Below, in pieces: positions 60,703 through 64,000 of a stretch of DNA of 64,000 bases. Each line of letters begins with the position of its first letter. Within the stretch, counting starts at the first letter, position 1. Made by a program: the position numbers and the translations under genes. Source of the DNA: Streptomyces sp. R41. Its GTDB lineage: Bacteria; Actinomycetota; Actinomycetes; Streptomycetales; Streptomycetaceae. The notes under the pieces are model-generated. The model did no database searches, was not told the origin of the DNA, and saw nothing but the letters and a program-made list of their open reading frames with translations. Location of the stretch: NCBI RefSeq assembly GCF_041053055.1, contig NZ_CP163443.1:10027001-10091000 (forward strand), in the 5' to 3' direction.

Positions 60703-62635
60703 GACAAGCCTGACCGAGCGGCTGCTGCACTCGGTCGGGGTCATCGACGAGATCGGCAGCGTCGACGACGGAAACACCCAGACCGATTCCCTCGCGCTCG
60801 AACGACAGCGTGGCATCACGATCAAATCCGCCGTCGTCTCCTTCGCGATCGACGACATCACCGTCAACCTGATCGACACCCCCGGCCACCCGGACTTCAT
60901 CGCCGAGGTGGAGCGGGTGCTCAGCGTGCTCGACGGCGCCGTACTCGTCGTCTCGGCCGTGGAGGGCGTACAGGCGCAGACTCGTGTGCTGATGCGGACG
61001 CTCCAGCGGCTGCGGATTCCCACGCTCGTCTTCGTGAACAAGATCGACCGCGGCGGAGCGCAGTACGACCGTGTACTTGAGGGCATCTCCACGCGGCTCA
61101 CCCCGGCGATCGTCCCGATGGGCCAGGTGGGTGAACCGGGCACGCGGGACGCTCGCTTCACCCCGTTCGACGACGCCGGGCTCCAGGCGTCCCTCCTCGA
61201 TCCGCTCGCCGAGCACGACGACGACCTGCTGGCCGCGTACGGCCGGGTGTCGTACGACCGGCTCCGCGCCGCTCTTGTGCGGCAGACCGGGGAGGCCCTG
61301 GTGCACCCCGTGTTCTTCGGCTCGGCCATGACGGGAGCGGGCATCGCGGAACTGATCTCCGGGATCAAGGAGTTGCTGCCCTCGGCCGAGGGCGATGCCG
61401 ATGGTCCGGTCTCGGGCACCGTCTTCAAGGTCGAGCGCGGACCCGCGGGGGAGAAGATCGCGTACGCGCGGATGTTCTCCGGGACACTGCGGACGCGCGA
61501 CCGGTTGACCCTCCGCGACGGTGCGGAGGGCAAGGTCACCGCGATCAGCGTCTTCGACCAGGGCTCGGCCGCCCGGGAGGAGGCCGTGGCGGCGGGGCGG
61601 ATCGGCAAACTCTGGGGGCTGAGCGACATCCGCGTCGGCGACATGATCGGCGCACCGCGGAAATCGCCGATCGAGGAGCACTATTTCTCCCCGCCGACGC
61701 TCGAAACCGTCGTCGTCCCGTGTCATTCGGCCGACAAGGGCGCCCTGCATGTCGCGCTGACTCAACTCGCCGAACAGGACCCGTTGATCAATCTTCGGCA
61801 CGACGAAGTGCGCAAGGAGATCTCCGTGTCGCTCTACGGCGAGGTGCAGAAGGAGGTCATCCAGGCGACGCTGGCGGACGAGTTCGGTATGGACGTCATG
61901 TTCCGCGAGACGACGCCCCTGTGCATCGAACGGCCCGTGGGCACCGGTGCGGCGGTCGAGTTCAACAAGAAGGACGCCAATCCGTTTCTCGCGACCGTCG
62001 GACTGCGCATCGATCCGGCGCCGGTCGATTCCGGTGTGGAATTCCGGCTGGAGGTCGAACTGGGGGCGATGCCGTACGCGTTCTTCAAGGCGGTCGAGGA
62101 CACCGTGAAGGAGACGCTGGGGCAGGGAATCCACGGATGGCAGGTCACCGACTGCACGGTCACCATGACCCATTCCGGCTATTCACCACGGCAGAGCCAC
62201 GCCCACCAGGGCTTCGACAAGAGCATGTCCAGCACCGGAGCCGACTTCCGGGGCCTGACACCGCTGGTGGTGATGAGCGCGCTCCGGGAGGCGGGCAGCC
62301 AGGTGTACGAGCCGATGCACCGGTTCCGTCTGGAGGCCCCGGCGGACACACTCGCGGCGGTGCTGCCCGTGCTCGCCCAACAGCGCGCCGTGTCGCAGAC
62401 CACGGAAATTCGCGGCGCCTCATGTGTGCTGGAGGGCGTCGTCCCGGTCGCCCACGTGCATGAACTGGAGCGACAGCTACCGGGGTTGACGCGCGGCGAG
62501 GGCGAGCTGGAGTGCGCCTTCGACCACTACGCGCCGGTCGTGCGAGGCACGGTCCCGGACCGGCCGCGGACCGACCTCAACCCGCTCGACCGGAAGGAGT
62601 ACCTGCTGAACGTGACGCGACGGGTCGGCAGTTGA
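60656..62635 (+). CDS. Tet(M)/OtrA-type ribosomal protection GTPase
   Basis: This is a 659-residue EF-G paralogue. GTPase motifs are AHVDSGKT (G1), RGIT (G2), DTPGH (G3), NKID (G4). Domains III-V follow, with the loop SGYSPRQSHAHQGFD that reaches the decoding centre in Tet(O)/Tet(M). OtrA proteins in Streptomyces release tetracyclines from the ribosome. Length is right for the family (about 640-660). GTG 60656 has AAAGGA ten bases upstream; ATG 60662 is an alternative. Whether it gives resistance or is a housekeeping-like paralogue cannot be told here. Confidence 0.9.
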   Translation: MHMLNLGILAHVDSGKTSLTERLLHSVGVIDEIGSVDDGNTQTDSLALERQRGITIKSAVVSFAIDDITVNLIDTPGHPDFIAEVERVLSVLDGAVLVVSAVEGVQAQTRVLMRTLQRLRIPTLVFVNKIDRGGAQYDRVLEGISTRLTPAIVPMGQVGEPGTRDARFTPFDDAGLQASLLDPLAEHDDDLLAAYGRVSYDRLRAALVRQTGEALVHPVFFGSAMTGAGIAELISGIKELLPSAEGDADGPVSGTVFKVERGPAGEKIAYARMFSGTLRTRDRLTLRDGAEGKVTAISVFDQGSAAREEAVAAGRIGKLWGLSDIRVGDMIGAPRKSPIEEHYFSPPTLETVVVPCHSADKGALHVALTQLAEQDPLINLRHDEVRKEISVSLYGEVQKEVIQATLADEFGMDVMFRETTPLCIERPVGTGAAVEFNKKDANPFLATVGLRIDPAPVDSGVEFRLEVELGAMPYAFFKAVEDTVKETLGQGIHGWQVTDCTVTMTHSGYSPRQSHAHQGFDKSMSSTGADFRGLTPLVVMSALREAGSQVYEPMHRFRLEAPADTLAAVLPVLAQQRAVSQTTEIRGASCVLEGVVPVAHVHELERQLPGLTRGEGELECAFDHYAPVVRGTVPDRPRTDLNPLDRKEYLLNVTRRVGS

Positions 62636-62740
62636 GATCTATGGGGCGTACGAGGCCCATGAGACGGATGGAAGAAGTAGAAACTTACTCATAAGTCAGA
62701 ACCATTGACGCGTCCTGATGCGAACGGGACTGTAGTGGAC

Positions 62741-64000
62741 ATGTCGAAGTTACGTGCGCGTCTGCTCGGCGTTCTCGTGCTGATCACCGGCCTGCTGACG
62801 GCCGCGGGCACACAGCCCGCGGCCGCCGACCCCCTCCCCGACTCGCTGTGGTTCGACACCCAGGCGTCGACCACGCTCACCGTCGCGAACGGTCGTTTCA
62901 CCGACGGCCTCGGCCGCGAGGTCGTGCTGCGCGGCTACAACGTCTCCGGCGAAACGAAGCTGGAGGAGAACAGCGGGCTGCCCTTCGCCTCGGTCGCCGA
63001 CGCCAAGAAGTCCGCGACCGCGCTGCGCGCCCTCGGCGGTGGCAACTCCGTGCGTTTCCTGCTCTCCTGGGCGCACGCCGAACCCGTACGCGGACAGGTC
63101 GACACCGCCTATCTCGCCGCGGCCACCGACCAGTTGCGCGCCTTCCTCGACGTGGGAATTCGCGTGTACCCCGACTTCCACCAGGACCTCTACTCCCGTT
63201 ATCTCTTCAACACGGGCAGTTGGTACAGCGGCGACGGCGCCCCCAAGTGGGCTGTGGACGCGGGCAATTACCCCCAGGAGTCGTGCGGGATCTGTCTCTT
63301 CTGGGGCCAGAACATCACCCAGAACGGGGCCGTCAAGCAGGCGTCGTACGACTTCTGGCACAACGCCTACGGTGTCCAGGGCGCCTTCCTCGACACGGCC
63401 CAGGCCACCATGACGTACGTCAAACAGCACCTCACCACCGCCCAATTCGCGGGCGTCGTCGGCTTCGACCCCTTCAATGAGCCGTACGCGGGCAGCTACG
63501 ACTCCGGGCAGACCAGCCGCACGTGGGAGCGAGACGTCCTCTGGCCCTTCTATGTGAAGTTCCGGGCCCGCATGGACGCGGCCGGCTGGCAGGGCAAGCC
63601 CGCCTTCGTCGAACCGAACCTCTTCTGGAACGCCAATATCGACTCCCAGAAGCAGGAAGGCGGCCTGCTGGACGCGGGCACGCTGGGCTCGCGCTATGTG
63701 TTCAACACCCACTTCTACGACCAGAAGGCGATCTCGGGCATCCTCATGTGGGGCAAGGCGGGGGACGGCCAGTACGCCACCGACTTCGGGACGGTACGCG
63801 ACCGGGCCTCGGCGGCGGGGACGACGGCGATCGTCAGCGAATTCGGCCACCCGCTCTCCGGAACGGTCTCGGACAAGGCCCCGACGGTCGTCAAGGCGAT
63901 GTACCAGGCCCTCGACTCCCGGTTGCCGGGCTCCAGTTGGTGGTCGAAGGCGGCATCCTCCGGACCCGTCCTCTCCGGGGCCCAGTGGCAGTGGGACATC
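62741..64000 (+). CDS. Secreted glycoside hydrolase family 5 protein (cellulase/endoglycoceramidase-like), 3' end outside window
   Basis: The frame runs 420 codons from ATG 62741 to the window edge with no stop. A signal peptide (residues 1-32) has the core LLGVLVLITGLLTAAG and ends near QPAAADPL. The GH5 barrel follows: REVVLRGYNVSGE, DFHQDLYSRYLF, acid/base Glu in VGFDPFNEPYAG and nucleophile Glu in AIVSEFGHPLSG. The DFHQD and NEP segments resemble endoglycoceramidases or exo-glucanases of GH5. It starts 105 bp after the ribosomal-protection gene. An inverted repeat ACTTA-CTCA-TAAGT (62683-62696) lies upstream. Confidence 0.88.
   Translation, partial: MSKLRARLLGVLVLITGLLTAAGTQPAAADPLPDSLWFDTQASTTLTVANGRFTDGLGREVVLRGYNVSGETKLEENSGLPFASVADAKKSATALRALGGGNSVRFLLSWAHAEPVRGQVDTAYLAAATDQLRAFLDVGIRVYPDFHQDLYSRYLFNTGSWYSGDGAPKWAVDAGNYPQESCGICLFWGQNITQNGAVKQASYDFWHNAYGVQGAFLDTAQATMTYVKQHLTTAQFAGVVGFDPFNEPYAGSYDSGQTSRTWERDVLWPFYVKFRARMDAAGWQGKPAFVEPNLFWNANIDSQKQEGGLLDAGTLGSRYVFNTHFYDQKAISGILMWGKAGDGQYATDFGTVRDRASAAGTTAIVSEFGHPLSGTVSDKAPTVVKAMYQALDSRLPGSSWWSKAASSGPVLSGAQWQWDI

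Overview
The window is about 64 kb of GC-rich actinobacterial chromosome. The wobble-GC bias, frequent GTG and TTG starts, GTGA/ATGA stop-start overlaps, PucR, SpoIIE-phosphatase and STAS regulators, a Streptomyces subtilisin inhibitor (SSI) and streptogrisin-type proteases all point to Streptomyces, probably a chromosome-arm region. I see no rRNA, tRNA, CRISPR array, transposase or integrase.

Left part (1-20,750). The window opens inside a secreted-type GH2 glycosidase. Next comes an ECF41/SigJ-type sigma factor translationally coupled to an orphan cytochrome b. Then follow a DHA2 exporter with a hemerythrin-like partner, two SRPBCC proteins around an ArsR repressor with AT-rich operators, a TIGR03086/TfoX pair, and a divergent MarR/quinone-oxidoreductase pair with clear inverted-repeat sites. 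A ribbon-helix-helix protein with a degenerate Doc-like partner is followed by about 1 kb without convincing genes. A membrane protein joining a sigma-like N-terminus, a zinc finger and a ricin-type lectin comes next, then a 2-hydroxy-acid module (lactate 2-monooxygenase-like oxidase, D-2-hydroxyacid dehydrogenase, divergent PucR regulator).

Middle part (20,743-36,400). A leftward DNA-alkylation-repair cluster holds two Ogt methyltransferases, a 2OG-Fe(II) oxygenase, a stand-alone Ada-type metal-binding protein and an unknown protein. The two ogt genes carry nearly identical 20-bp upstream elements. Next are a class V aminotransferase, a cyclase with an NCS1 permease, two F420-type oxidoreductases, an SSI inhibitor with Lys at the predicted P1 site, a STAS antagonist behind a sigma-B-like promoter, a Ppx/GppA phosphatase, a PAP2-diacylglycerol kinase fusion and a DHA2 exporter behind GAAAC/GTTTC palindromes.

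Peptide-export locus (37,570-43,734). This is the most unusual block. A 71-residue precursor with a double-glycine leader and a Cys-free, Gly/Val/Thr-rich repetitive core is followed by a strong hairpin, then an HlyD-like protein, a C39-peptidase ABC exporter and a second NHLP-type ABC protein. No modification enzyme is encoded nearby.

Right part (44,200-64,000). A thioesterase, a streptogrisin-like protease and a divergent pair of PP2C/SpoIIE phosphatases come first. A form II CO-dehydrogenase-like molybdenum hydroxylase operon (coxSLM, MoxR ATPase, VWA protein, XdhC, CoxG) is read leftward. Divergent to it is a Tet(M)/OtrA-type ribosomal protection GTPase preceded by an overlapping 36-codon upstream ORF with a strong ribosome binding site. 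The window ends inside a secreted GH5 glycosidase open at the right edge.
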